A stretch of 18,511 nucleotides of DNA from UBA9732 sp963615565 (GCA_963615565.1 CAVEGR010000090.1:1-18511), one strand, 5' to 3'; numbered from the stretch's first letter, positions 6,902-15,674 are shown. Numbers and translations: made by a program. The notes: a model not told the origin generated them from the sequence alone.

Positions 6902-8233
6902 ATGGAAAATCTAATCAAAAATTACATGGACTTTCTTGACAATAACAAAACAGAGCGCAGATGCACATCTTCTATCATCAAAATGGCAGTTGAAAATGGC
7001 TACAAAAATCTTGAGGATGTAGATTCTCTCAAAGCAGGCGACAAGGTCTACTATAGCAAAATGGGCAAAACCGTGATTCTTTTCAATATAGGTAAAGACT
7101 GCATTTGTAAGGGCATGAATATCTTGGGTGCTCACATTGATTCTCCACGTTTGGACATCAAGCAGAATCCAATCTATGAGGACACCGGAATTGTTTATCT
7201 TAACACACATTACTACGGTGGTATTAAGAAATATCAATGGGTGGCAATGCCTCTTGCAATAGACGGCGTTGTCTTTCTTACAGATGGCACAAAGGTTGAC
7301 ATCCAAATTGGTGATGGCCCAGAAGATCCCGTCTTCACCATCTCCGATATTCTCCCTCACATTGCACAGGACCAGATGAAAAAGCTTGCTTCAGACTTCA
7401 TTGAGGGCGAAAAACTTGACCTGATTCTTGGATGCTTCCCCAAATCATCTTCACAGACCGATGATGAAAAAGAGCCTGGCAAAAAGAGAATTTTAGCTAT
7501 TCTTAAAGAAAAATATGGCATTGAAGAAGAAGACTTTGGTTCAGCTGAAATTGAAGTTGTTCCAGCAGGCAAGAGCAGATATATTGGTTTTGATAAGTCT
7601 CTTGTTTTGGGTTATGGCCAAGATGACAGAGTTTGTGCATTCTCTTCATTAATTGCAATGCTTGAAACTCCAGCTGCATCCAGAACTAATTGCTGTGTTC
7701 TTGTAGATAAAGAAGAAATTGGAAGCTCAGGTGCAACCGGTATGGATTCAATGCTTCTTGAGAACGCAGTTGCAGAAGTTGTATTTAAACTTGGTTTAGA
7801 GAATCCTGAGTTGGTAATCCGCAGAGCAATGGCAAATTCCTACATGCTCTCAAGTGATGTAAACTCTGCTTATGACCCACTTAATGCTTCACTTTATGAT
7901 AAGCAGAATTCTTCTTTCCTTAGCCGTGGTGTTGTATTTAACAAATACACAGGTTCAAGAGGAAAGAGTGGAGCATCAGATGCAAACGCAGAATTTCTTG
8001 CAATGGTTCGTGGCAAACTCAAGGCTCACAATGTAAGTTATCAAATGGCTGAAATGGCTCGTGTTGACGTTGGTGGCGGTGGAACAATTGCTAAGTATGC
8101 TGCCAAGTATGGTATGCAGGTGCTTGATTGTGGAGTTTCCGTTCTTAGCATGCATGCTCCATGGGAAGTAACTTCTTGCTATGATATTGAACAAGCCTAC
8201 GAAGGATACAAAGCCTTCCTTGAACTAGTTTAA
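6902..8233 (+). CDS. M18 family (aminopeptidase I) zinc metallo-aminopeptidase
   Basis: Cytoplasmic exopeptidase that removes N-terminal residues from peptides, probably as a large oligomer as in other M18 enzymes. The 443-aa product carries the family metal-site motifs in order: LGAHIDSPRLD (His78), GQDDRV (Asp241/242), DKEEIGSSGATGMDS (Glu271/272), SSDVNSAYDP (Asp319) and MHAPWEVTS (His418). The block DTGIVYLNTHYYGGIKKYQW is also typical. The start at 6902 is chosen because GGAGG lies 6 bases before it; the in-frame ATG at 6878 has no SD and sits at the edge of a palindrome. The gene stands alone, divergent from lexA and convergent with hpf. No signal peptide. Confidence 0.95.
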   Translation: MENLIKNYMDFLDNNKTERRCTSSIIKMAVENGYKNLEDVDSLKAGDKVYYSKMGKTVILFNIGKDCICKGMNILGAHIDSPRLDIKQNPIYEDTGIVYLNTHYYGGIKKYQWVAMPLAIDGVVFLTDGTKVDIQIGDGPEDPVFTISDILPHIAQDQMKKLASDFIEGEKLDLILGCFPKSSSQTDDEKEPGKKRILAILKEKYGIEEEDFGSAEIEVVPAGKSRYIGFDKSLVLGYGQDDRVCAFSSLIAMLETPAASRTNCCVLVDKEEIGSSGATGMDSMLLENAVAEVVFKLGLENPELVIRRAMANSYMLSSDVNSAYDPLNASLYDKQNSSFLSRGVVFNKYTGSRGKSGASDANAEFLAMVRGKLKAHNVSYQMAEMARVDVGGGGTIAKYAAKYGMQVLDCGVSVLSMHAPWEVTSCYDIEQAYEGYKAFLELV

Positions 8234-8249
8234 ATATAAACGATTAAAT

Positions 8250-8284
8250 AAAATAGGGTTGCTCGTTTTGAACAACCCTATTTT
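8250..8284. terminator. Bidirectional rho-independent terminator
   Basis: A perfect 12-bp stem AAAATAGGGTTG (8250-8261) / CAACCCTATTTT (8273-8284) with an 11-base loop. The T-tract of one strand is the A-tract of the other, so it can serve both the aminopeptidase gene (plus, stop at 8233) and hpf (minus, stop at 8289). Confidence 0.9.
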
Positions 8285-8288
8285 GCTT

Positions 8289-8585
8289 TTAGGCACCTAT
8301 TACTTTGCCTTTTTCTTTTTTTGCTGCAGCTTCAATTTTATCTGCAATTAGTTCTATTCCCTCGTAGAGCTCATAGCAGTCATAGCTTACAACTTTTACA
8401 GTTCCCCAAGAAAAATGTAGTTTTGCATCTATATGAAAACCTTGTCCTACGGTTTCTCTCTTAATTGTAATGTCTAAGTCGTGCAGATAGGATTCTGCAA
8501 AATCAAGTTTCTGTAGTTTTTTATTCAGGAACTCTTGCGTCTCATCACTGATTTGATACTTGATACCTCTTACGTTAAGATTCAT
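8289..8585 (-). CDS. hpf: Short ribosome hibernation-promoting factor (HPF/RaiA family)
   Basis: Binds the 30S decoding region and helps form inactive 100S ribosomes in stationary phase. The 98-aa length matches the short HPF/YfiA class, without the C-terminal dimerisation domain of long HPF. It shows the beta-alpha-beta-beta-beta-alpha pattern: MNLNVRGIKYQISDETQEFLNKKLQKL at the start, ITIKRETVGQGFHIDAKLHF in the strands and YEGIELIADKIEAAAKKEKGK as the last basic helix. AGGAGG lies 5 bases before the ATG. It has its own promoter after the amylase gene, although some read-through from the starch operon is possible because no terminator is visible there. Confidence 0.9.
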   Translation of the reverse strand: MNLNVRGIKYQISDETQEFLNKKLQKLDFAESYLHDLDITIKRETVGQGFHIDAKLHFSWGTVKVVSYDCYELYEGIELIADKIEAAAKKEKGKVIGA

Positions 8586-8619
8586 TCGCGCCTCCTTATT
8601 GATGAATGTTTACAACTTA

Positions 8620-8648
8620 ATATTAAAAGTGAATTTCCTAAAAGTCAA
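8620..8648 (-). promoter_or_regulatory. Promoter of hpf
   Basis: On the minus strand TTGACT (8648-8643), a 17-base spacer, then TAATAT (8625-8620), 34 bases before the hpf ATG. The -35 has one mismatch to consensus. Confidence 0.6.
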
Positions 8649-8664
8649 AAATAACTTCATAAAA

Positions 8665-10260
8665 CTACTTAAAAATTACATAAGAGTATGGAGCTAGCGT
8701 AACGCTGCTAGTTGAAAAGTCAAAACTAACAATGTTTTCTGCATTTGCACAAAGGAAATCTGTCATCTTTGTTATTCCAAGCTCTTCTAGATTTAACACA
8801 ATGTTGTGTTCATATTCTCTATCCAAATTAATCACTGCTACTACAGAACTGTCATTGTATGTCCACTTGCAGACGCAACAATATTTACTTTGTTCATAGT
8901 AGGATTCCATAACTTCAACAGTTCCACGAGCAATTTCCGGATTGGAATTGCGAATTTGCAATGATTTCTTGTAGTAGTTTAGAATGCTGTTAGGGTCTTC
9001 TTCTTGCTCTAACACACCACTGTATTGGTAGTTATCTTTTGTGACTATAATTCCTTGAGGTGTAGTGTAGCACCAGCCTTCATAGACGTTTTTATCACAC
9101 CATTTCATTGCAATACGTTTGTAAGGATCTGAACCATCTGCTGTACTAATCATGCCAATCTCTTCCCCGTAGTAGACAAAGAGACAGCCACTTTGAAGGG
9201 ACAATATGCCTTGGGCCATTTTGATTTTGTCCGTTTGTCTACGGCCCATAAAGGAAGCAATTCTTGCAGTGTCATGATTGCTTAAAAATGGTGCATAGAT
9301 GCCTATATTGTATATCTCTTGTGCATTTTTTAACATATTTCCAAAAACTACGCCATTGTTTGCTCTAATATCTTTTAGTGCGTCATAGATGTGACCAGAG
9401 GACATTGCCAGCGGAAAACAGAAGCAACTGTCTATTCCACTGTCATAGTATTCACGTACAGCTATGTCATTAGAGAACCATGCTTCTGCTACTAAATAAC
9501 ATGTAGGTTTAATTGCTTTTGCTTGCTCTGTTAACCACCCTAAGAAGGCTATGGACTTGCTTTTGTTGTTGGTATAAAAGCTGGTTACAGCATCAAATCT
9601 GAAACCATCAACGCCCATATCCAACCAGAATTTCATTATGTTAATAATCTCTGATTTGATTGCTTCACTGTCCAAATTTAAATCCGGCATTGTGCTGGTG
9701 AAACGGCTTTCATAGTACCAGTTAGTTCCTGAAACTTGGTTATAACCAGATTCCGATTTTTGTTGAAAATTGTAGTAGTTACCATACTTACCACCTGGTT
9801 CACCATGTTCACGAATATAGTTACATGCTTCTTTAAACCATGGATTATCACTAGATGTGTGATTTACAACAAGATCAATTATGATGTTGATTTTACGTTT
9901 GTGGGCTTCTGCTAGTAGGTTTTGAAAATCTTGCATTGTGCCAAAATCAGGATCTACAGTGTAATAATCTTCTACATCATATTTATGGTAGCTAGTGCCT
10001 TTTGTCATTGGCATGAGCCAAATTCCGTTAAAGCCCAACTCTTGGATGTAATCAAGCTTTGCTGTAATGCCATTAAAATCGCCAATGCCATTGTTATCGG
10101 TATCAAAAAAAGACCAGATGAAGATTTCGTAGTAGTTGCGATATTCGTCATCCAGAGGAGATGTTGTGGTGTTGGATTCAGTCAACTGTCCAACTGTGGT
10201 ACAGGATGCTAAAAGCAAAAGAATGGCCAGAACAAGAAAAATAGGAAGTATGTGTTTCAT
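8665..10260 (-). CDS. GH13 alpha-amylase family lipoprotein
   Basis: Extracytoplasmic alpha-glucan hydrolase of 531 aa. The signal sequence MKHILPIFLVLAILLLLASC ends in lipobox LASC with Cys20 as the lipidated residue. All four GH13 regions are present: DLVVNH (129-134), GVDGFRFDAVTSF with nucleophile Asp223, YLVAEAW with acid/base Glu259, and LSNHDTARI with Asp330. The domain starts YEIFIWSFFDTDNNGIGDFNGITAKLDYIQELG, as in lipoprotein amylases of anaerobes such as Thermotoga and Halothermothrix AmyA; exact specificity (amylase, maltogenic, neopullulanase) is not certain. The start at 10260 is chosen for the signal peptide and for AAAAGG 6 bases upstream; the open frame continues 19 codons into malG. 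Only two bases separate the malG stop from this ATG, so translation is coupled. Last gene of the starch operon. Confidence 0.93.
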   Translation of the reverse strand: MKHILPIFLVLAILLLLASCTTVGQLTESNTTTSPLDDEYRNYYEIFIWSFFDTDNNGIGDFNGITAKLDYIQELGFNGIWLMPMTKGTSYHKYDVEDYYTVDPDFGTMQDFQNLLAEAHKRKINIIIDLVVNHTSSDNPWFKEACNYIREHGEPGGKYGNYYNFQQKSESGYNQVSGTNWYYESRFTSTMPDLNLDSEAIKSEIINIMKFWLDMGVDGFRFDAVTSFYTNNKSKSIAFLGWLTEQAKAIKPTCYLVAEAWFSNDIAVREYYDSGIDSCFCFPLAMSSGHIYDALKDIRANNGVVFGNMLKNAQEIYNIGIYAPFLSNHDTARIASFMGRRQTDKIKMAQGILSLQSGCLFVYYGEEIGMISTADGSDPYKRIAMKWCDKNVYEGWCYTTPQGIIVTKDNYQYSGVLEQEEDPNSILNYYKKSLQIRNSNPEIARGTVEVMESYYEQSKYCCVCKWTYNDSSVVAVINLDREYEHNIVLNLEELGITKMTDFLCANAENIVSFDFSTSSVTLAPYSYVIFK

Positions 10261-10262
10261 AA

Positions 10263-11147
10263 TTAACCTTTTACGCTTCCACCGGCAATGCCTTCTACGT
10301 AGTACTTTTGGAGCCATAGGAAGAGCCCGGTGATTGGTATTGCAACTACAACTGCGGCAGCACAGAATGTAGTGAAGTATTGTTGAATTTGCTCACGTTC
10401 AAGCCATTTGTACATGCCAAGAGAGACTGTGTAGCGGCTGATATCGGGGACCCCACTCATGATGAATGAGACAAATATATAGTCGCACCAAGGTGAAATG
10501 AATGAAGTTAGGATGGTGTAGATTACTATTGGCTTACTCATAGGAATGATGATTTTCCAAAAGATTTGTGCTTTTGTGGCACCATCAATTGTGGCAGCCT
10601 CATCCAATGCTTTTGGTATAGTATCAAAATATCCTTTTGCTATGTAATACGATAGAGCAGCTCCGGCGCTGTAAACTATAATTAAGCTCAACAGGCTTTG
10701 AAAGTTGTTGGGAAGGATGATTTTTAAGAGAAAGTAGACAGCTGTCATGCTCATGAAGCCGGGGAACATTCCTAGAACCAGCATGATATTCATAAGTGGT
10801 TTTCTTGCTCTAAATTTGATTCTACTGAATGTGTAGCCAACAGAGAGAACAAAGGCTGTTGTGATGATGCATGAGCAGGTTGCTACTAGAAGGGTGTTTA
10901 AAAACCATTGGTTAAATGGTGTGTTAAAGAAGAGGTTTTTGTAGTTATCTAATGTCCAGGTTTTTGGGAAGAATGTAGAACTCCAAGCTCCAGGTTCACC
11001 TCTGAAGGACTGTACAACCAAATATAATAGAGGAATGAGCCACATGACACTCATAAAAATTAATATTGCATACACTATGGCGTTAACTGCTCTAGTGATG
11101 TGCTTTTGACTTCTTTGTTTATTTTGAGGTTTATTTTGATTAGCCAT
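10263..11147 (-). CDS. malG: Maltodextrin ABC transporter permease MalG
   Basis: Inner-membrane permease subunit that pairs with MalF to import maltose/maltodextrins delivered by MalE. 294 aa, close to E. coli MalG. Six hydrophobic segments are visible, from VYAILIFMSVMWLIPLLYLVV (25-45) to AAAVVVAIPITGLFLWL (263-279). The ATPase-contacting EAA loop reads EAATIDGATKAQIFWKIIIP (183-202). The C-terminus YYVEGIAGGSVKG matches the MalG family ending. I prefer ATG 11147 (12 bases after AAGGAGG) over ATG 11159, which follows the SD with no spacing; 11147 overlaps the end of malF by 8 bases. The cognate ATPase is not in the window. Confidence 0.94.
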   Translation of the reverse strand: MANQNKPQNKQRSQKHITRAVNAIVYAILIFMSVMWLIPLLYLVVQSFRGEPGAWSSTFFPKTWTLDNYKNLFFNTPFNQWFLNTLLVATCSCIITTAFVLSVGYTFSRIKFRARKPLMNIMLVLGMFPGFMSMTAVYFLLKIILPNNFQSLLSLIIVYSAGAALSYYIAKGYFDTIPKALDEAATIDGATKAQIFWKIIIPMSKPIVIYTILTSFISPWCDYIFVSFIMSGVPDISRYTVSLGMYKWLEREQIQQYFTTFCAAAVVVAIPITGLFLWLQKYYVEGIAGGSVKG

Positions 11148-12552
11148 TTTGAAATTCATCCTCCTTCTTGACAGAAGCGGATCTGTTATAGACAAGTAGT
11201 GATAGCGTTGCAGAGATAATAAATACTAAGATTCCAATGACTGAAGCCAGCTTATAATTTCTGTCTACACCAAGAGAAAGCTTGTATAACCAAGTAATTA
11301 AGAGATCTGTTCCCTTTGCTCCTTCTGTGTATTTAAGAAGATCTCCAGGTCCACCACCTGAAAGTAGATAAATAACGTTAAAGTTGTTTATATTTCCAAC
11401 AAATTGGGTAATTAAATATGGTCCTGTTACAAACAACATGTAAGGTAGTGTGATTTTAAAGAATTGGGTAACAGGTCCTGCTCCGTCAATTCTAGCACTT
11501 TCATATAAATCTGCTGGAATGTTCATAAGAATTCCTGAACATATTAGCATTGTATAAGGGACACCAATCCACATATTAACAAGAATGATTGCAATTCTTG
11601 TTTGTGTGATGTTTATGCCAAATTTAAGATTAAAATTAAATACTTTTGCAAAGAATTGCGTTATTATTCCACTCATTTCAAGGCTGTCGCCAGCGGTCAG
11701 CATTTTGCTCATTATCATGAGCGAGACAAACTGTGGAACAGCTATTGTCATGACAAATATTGTTCTGAAAACTTTCTTAAATTTGATTCCTTTTCTGTTA
11801 ATCAACATAGCAAGAATCATTCCACCAAAGTAGTTAGTAAATGTTGCAAAGAAAGCCCAAACCAAGGTCCATCCAAGGACACGTAAGAATGTAGCAGATA
11901 AAACAGAATTTCCGCCAAAGATATCGGCAAAATTTTTAAGACCTACCCAACTAAATAAGTGCTGTGGCACCTCTGTTGATGCATCATAGTTGGTGAAGGC
12001 TATTATAATCATTGTAATTAATGGAATAAAAGTAAAAACAAAAAGTCCAATCATTGGCAAAGAGAGCAGGGTAATGTGGAATTTGCCATCAACAAAGCCT
12101 GCTAAGTCTTCTCTGATTTTCATGATTGGTTTGTGATTTTTCTGCTTTTCTTCCAAATCAATGCTTTCTTTTACACTGTTTTTATAAAGAAGAAAGAAAA
12201 AGATAATTATGAAGATTGTAAGAATTCCATAAAGAATAATTTTAAAGCTGTTATCTCCAGTTATCTTATCGTAGACTCCTAATTCTTCATTCCAATAGTC
12301 ATGAGTTTCTACAATTCCAACAGTTCCGTGGTTAAAAAAGCCGTAGAAAAAGAGATGAAGATAAGAGCCTCCAAAACAGATAAGATAGAGTATAAAGAAT
12401 ATTTCTATAAAAAGATAAAACAGACCTCGTGCAATCTGTCCTCTTGCTATATGACCAAGCCCCATTACAAAATATGAGCCTTTAGTCCAGGCATTACCCT
12501 TAGTAAAACCTTTAACAAAAGTGTTTTTTAAAATATTTCTGTCTTTTTTCAT
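11140..12552 (-). CDS. malF: Maltodextrin ABC transporter permease MalF
   Basis: Partner permease of MalG, 470 aa. The N-terminal region (1-150) has cytoplasmic basic sequence and hydrophobic segments (42-60, 65-80 and 105-123) before the core permease, as in the longer MalF proteins; the core runs from about 160. A periplasmic loop with TNYDASTEVPQHLFSWVGLKNF (187-208) is typical of maltose permeases. The EAA loop is ESARIDGAGPVTQFFKITLP (351-370). It starts at 12552 with only a weak GAAG upstream, and lies 109 bases after malE beyond a hairpin terminator, so its expression is probably well below that of malE. It overlaps malG by 8 bases. Confidence 0.94.
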   Translation of the reverse strand: MKKDRNILKNTFVKGFTKGNAWTKGSYFVMGLGHIARGQIARGLFYLFIEIFFILYLICFGGSYLHLFFYGFFNHGTVGIVETHDYWNEELGVYDKITGDNSFKIILYGILTIFIIIFFFLLYKNSVKESIDLEEKQKNHKPIMKIREDLAGFVDGKFHITLLSLPMIGLFVFTFIPLITMIIIAFTNYDASTEVPQHLFSWVGLKNFADIFGGNSVLSATFLRVLGWTLVWAFFATFTNYFGGMILAMLINRKGIKFKKVFRTIFVMTIAVPQFVSLMIMSKMLTAGDSLEMSGIITQFFAKVFNFNLKFGINITQTRIAIILVNMWIGVPYTMLICSGILMNIPADLYESARIDGAGPVTQFFKITLPYMLFVTGPYLITQFVGNINNFNVIYLLSGGGPGDLLKYTEGAKGTDLLITWLYKLSLGVDRNYKLASVIGILVFIISATLSLLVYNRSASVKKEDEFQNG

Positions 12553-12577
12553 TTTCTTCAGGTAAGAGATTTTTGTA

Positions 12578-12597
12578 GAGGTTTTTGCTCAAACCCC
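12578..12597. repeat. Dispersed palindrome copy 3 (degenerate), malE-malF gap
   Basis: GAGGTTTTTGCTCAAACCCC keeps one perfect arm of GAGGTTTTTGCAAAAACCTC, with changes in the other. It lies 25 bases upstream of the malF start, downstream of the intercistronic hairpin. Confidence 0.55.
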
Positions 12598-12598
12598 G

Positions 12599-12641
12599 AA
12601 AAAGGGCGGAAAAGAAAGCTATGACAGCCACTTGTCCGCCC
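12599..12641 (-). terminator. Intercistronic attenuator/terminator between malE and malF
   Basis: On the minus strand GGGCGGA (12641-12635) pairs with TCCGCCC (12610-12604) across a 24-base loop, which has a possible small inner hairpin, and is followed by TTTTT (12603-12599) and then CGGGG. The stem is GC-rich in AT-rich surroundings. It begins 20 bases after the malE stop. The short U-run and long loop suggest partial rather than complete termination. Confidence 0.72.
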
Positions 12642-12661
12642 ATAAATGTCAAATTCTGGAG

Positions 12662-13936
12662 TTATTTCCTAATTTGTGCACATAGAGAATCCAACAAAGC
12701 CTGAAGTTCGCTATCAGTAATTGACATTGGATCTTCTGCATCAAGGAACTGCTTTGTTAAGCTGGCCATTGGAGTCCAGTATGTACTTGGGACGCCTTTC
12801 TGAGTTCTAAAGTAGGCTGATTCTTTAAGCACTACGCTAATAACATCATCTTTCTGAACTTCTTCAGATGCCATAACATTCTTATTTGTAGGCCCAAAAC
12901 CTCGCACCTCAAAACGTCTTCTCTGGCTCTGCTCATTTGTGAGCCATTGGGCAAGCTTATGTGCCTCAGCTTTGTTCTGAGAATAGCCGTTTACTCCAAT
13001 GAGCTTGTAGCCAAAATAGCCATTAAGTGCAACATCTTCTCCACCAATTTTTGCAGTTGGCAGAACAGCTACGCCTGTATTTTCACCCCAGACCGCCTTG
13101 ATTGCTTTCATGTTCCAAGTTCCTGTGACAACGGCAATTAGATTCCCACTTGTGATACCTGCGATAATCTTAGAGTCATCAACATTGCCTGTGAAAGCGC
13201 TATTTGCAAAGTAACTTCTCAGTGCCTTCATCACTTCCAAGCCATCTTCACTATCATAATTGATAGAGACCGATTTCTCTGTCAAATCTTCTGAATAAGT
13301 AACTTCATACTTTAAATCAGAATCAGCAAAGAAGAAGGAGCTTAAATACCAACCATCATCATAAAGTCTAAAGGCAACCTGTTTTCCTTTTTCTGCGGCC
13401 ACAGCAATGATTGTATCTAGGCTCTTAATATCGTCCTCTGAAAGCTGAGACTTGTCGTAGCAAAGGAAGTATGTGTTATCACCAGTACAAGGGTAGGCAT
13501 AAACCTGTTCTTCTCCATTGATTACAACAGTTGCAGAATCAACACTTCCTTCACTGTTATTTGCTTTAAGGGTCTCAAGAGCTGTTCCCCCTATACGAGC
13601 AAGAGCACCGGCTTGAATGAGCTTGTTAATTTGGTCACTTGCAAAAGAGAATACATCTGGGCCAGATTCCGGGTCATTAAGTACCTTGTCAGCAGCATCT
13701 GTCTCTGCTTGGACCCCATACAAGAATTTGTAGTCATTCTCAGGATGGGCCTTTGCATAAGCATTACAGAGTTCTTTCAGAAGTTCTTGGTCTTCCTGTG
13801 CTCCCCAAACAGTCAAAACGTATTTTGTACGTTCTGTGCTTGTTGTTTCAGTAGCCTTACTTTCACTGCTACCACCAGCAAATACACAACTAAGACTGAA
13901 AGCAATAAGCAATATAAAAACTAATATTCTTTTCAT
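12662..13936 (-). CDS. malE: Maltodextrin ABC transporter substrate-binding protein MalE
   Basis: Exported binding protein that delivers maltodextrins to MalFG, 424 aa. The N-terminus MKRILVFILLIAFSLSCVFA is a signal peptide. Export could be as a lipoprotein at Cys17, though SLSC is a poor lipobox, or by signal peptidase I after VFA (20), leaving GGSSES as the mature start. The body shows the cluster-1 binding protein fold: LTVWGAQEDQELLKELCNAYAKAHP, DVFSFASDQINKLIQAGALARI, VYAYPCTGDNTYFLCYDKSQL, and near the end the VPSTYWTPMASLTKQFLDAEDP segment. The start at 13936 is chosen for the signal peptide and for AGAGG 5 bases before it; the open frame continues upstream into the preceding gene. 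It is 16 bases after the carbohydrate-binding lipoprotein gene, hence the same mRNA. Confidence 0.93.
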   Translation of the reverse strand: MKRILVFILLIAFSLSCVFAGGSSESKATETTSTERTKYVLTVWGAQEDQELLKELCNAYAKAHPENDYKFLYGVQAETDAADKVLNDPESGPDVFSFASDQINKLIQAGALARIGGTALETLKANNSEGSVDSATVVINGEEQVYAYPCTGDNTYFLCYDKSQLSEDDIKSLDTIIAVAAEKGKQVAFRLYDDGWYLSSFFFADSDLKYEVTYSEDLTEKSVSINYDSEDGLEVMKALRSYFANSAFTGNVDDSKIIAGITSGNLIAVVTGTWNMKAIKAVWGENTGVAVLPTAKIGGEDVALNGYFGYKLIGVNGYSQNKAEAHKLAQWLTNEQSQRRRFEVRGFGPTNKNVMASEEVQKDDVISVVLKESAYFRTQKGVPSTYWTPMASLTKQFLDAEDPMSITDSELQALLDSLCAQIRK

Positions 13937-13952
13937 AAAAGCCTCTAGTCTA

Positions 13953-15653
13953 TTACTTAACTGTGACAACACCATCTGCGAGTGTAATTGTATAAGTTCC
14001 AGAAGATGGAATCATGACATTGTTTCCACTTGGATCTCCATACCAAGTTGTGTTTCCTGCTGCATCAACATCAATAATCTTAACTGCTGCAAAGTCAGGA
14101 GCACACCAAGTGTTGCTGTCTTTTTCTTCAAAGTTGTAAACAATAGAGTTTCCACTCATCTTGAACTGTGACTCTGCTCTCCAAGTATCTCCATCTTTGA
14201 GTGTTCCAACAAGGAATAAGCCTTCAAGTTTCTCAAGTGTGATGTATCCTGTTTCACCATCAAGATGAAGTGTAATCTCATAAAGACCATAGTCATCAAC
14301 CATGTAGTTGTCTCCACTTTCCTGTGTTCCAAACCAGAGGTCTGCATCACAGCCACTGTAGCCAGAAACAACCTTACATGCACCCTTCTTTCCGCTGTCT
14401 GCTATCCAAGAAGCTGTGTCAGCTTCTGTGAATGTGTAATATCCAACATAGGTATTTGGATCATCTGTTGCTTCAAGCTGAATGCCTGACTTGCAATTCC
14501 AATAATCAGCACCATTTACAACACCAGCAAGGAAATATCCCTTCTCAGAAGTTGTGACAGTTGCTTTGTCTTCTGTTGCATTATAGGTGATGTTATATTG
14601 ACCAGCTCTAAGAAGTAGATTGTCTGCATCTGCAGGAGTAAGAGTCCAGCTGGTTGCATTAAAGTCTTCATCACTTACACCGTACCATGTTCCGTTAACA
14701 TCATTAAGAACTTTAAGAGCTGCACACATTTCACCGTTTGGATCAAGTGCCCACTCTGCATAGCTATCTTCTGTGACGTTAACAGTCAATGAGAAATTCT
14801 CCCTAATTGCATCAGTTGTCATTTGACCTTCTTCTGTTGCATTCCATTCAAAAACTGTTCCAACAACATACATGTCATTTGTGATTGCAATTTCTGGAGC
14901 GTCACCTATTCTTTCAAAATAAATAACATCATATGCACTTGAGCCTGGGTTTGTTTCAAGAGTGAGGTTGTAAATACCGCTCTTTGCTACGTTGATATTC
15001 CAGCCTGTTGCTTGCTCGCCAAAACCTCCGTTTGCATAGAACCAGCGTTCTCCATCAACAAGAACTTCACCAACAATGTCACCATCTGCTTCTGCAAGAA
15101 CTGTATATCCATCAAGATATCCAACACCATGTTGACCTGTCCATGTTCCCATTACACGAATTTGGAAGGCATCACCAGCATAAAGAACAACATTGTTCAT
15201 TCTAAAGAGGTTGGTGTTAGGTTCGCTATCTTTTGTTAATTTAAAATTCTCTTCAACATCAGCTGACTCGCTCCAGTTTGAAGCTTTGAGAGTTCCAGCA
15301 CCAGAGCCAATGAGACACCAAGTATTTGTATCTTCTACAAAAGCTCCTTTAAAACCCGCAAAGAGGTCTGTGTCGTCAGTAATTGGGGTATTAAAGTCAA
15401 AGAGAATAGTCTTTGATGCTTCTGAGTACCAAGCCATGAAGGTTGAACCATCTTTTTCTGGTGTCCAAGGGGTTAATTTGGAACCCACTTTCACCTTTTC
15501 TTCTTTGAGAAGCTTACTTCCGTCATACCATCCAACTGTAACTGTCTCAACGTCAGAAATTTGTATATCGCCTAGCTGTGGCTTATACGCTGTTGTTGTG
15601 CAACTTGTCACTAGCAGAGCTAGAGCAAGTAAAGCAATTAGTAATTTTTTCAT
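13953..15653 (-). CDS. Multi-module carbohydrate-binding lipoprotein, probably starch-binding
   Basis: Secreted lipoprotein of 566 aa with no catalytic domain that I recognise. MKKLLIALLALALLVTSC ends in lipobox VTSC (Cys18). Residues about 36-104 resemble an InlB B-repeat/Listeria-Bacteroides repeat (VTVGWYDG...FMAWYSE...FNTPITDDTDLFAGF). Four beta-rich units then follow, about 112-249, 260-370, 373-478 and 479-566. Each opens with a hydrophobic-VG or LAG-like phrase (MYVVGTVFEW, YFLAGVVNGADYW, LFLVGTLKDGDTW), contains a WYG/WFG-type segment and ends in a GxYxITx strand (GQYNITYN, GLYEITLHLDG, GTYTITLADG). The Trp-rich, SusE/SusF-like pattern and the place between pullulanase and malE suggest alpha-glucan binding at the cell surface. 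GGAGG is 5 bases before the start at 15653. First gene after the internal promoter and distal to pulA. Confidence 0.8.
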   Translation of the reverse strand: MKKLLIALLALALLVTSCTTTAYKPQLGDIQISDVETVTVGWYDGSKLLKEEKVKVGSKLTPWTPEKDGSTFMAWYSEASKTILFDFNTPITDDTDLFAGFKGAFVEDTNTWCLIGSGAGTLKASNWSESADVEENFKLTKDSEPNTNLFRMNNVVLYAGDAFQIRVMGTWTGQHGVGYLDGYTVLAEADGDIVGEVLVDGERWFYANGGFGEQATGWNINVAKSGIYNLTLETNPGSSAYDVIYFERIGDAPEIAITNDMYVVGTVFEWNATEEGQMTTDAIRENFSLTVNVTEDSYAEWALDPNGEMCAALKVLNDVNGTWYGVSDEDFNATSWTLTPADADNLLLRAGQYNITYNATEDKATVTTSEKGYFLAGVVNGADYWNCKSGIQLEATDDPNTYVGYYTFTEADTASWIADSGKKGACKVVSGYSGCDADLWFGTQESGDNYMVDDYGLYEITLHLDGETGYITLEKLEGLFLVGTLKDGDTWRAESQFKMSGNSIVYNFEEKDSNTWCAPDFAAVKIIDVDAAGNTTWYGDPSGNNVMIPSSGTYTITLADGVVTVK

Positions 15654-15674
15654 TTTATCCTCCACTCAGGCATA

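Noticed and set aside
6911..7360. 149-codon minus-strand frame under the M18 aminopeptidase gene
   Set aside because: Fully antisense to a gene with all family metal-ligand motifs; no SD or domain of its own.
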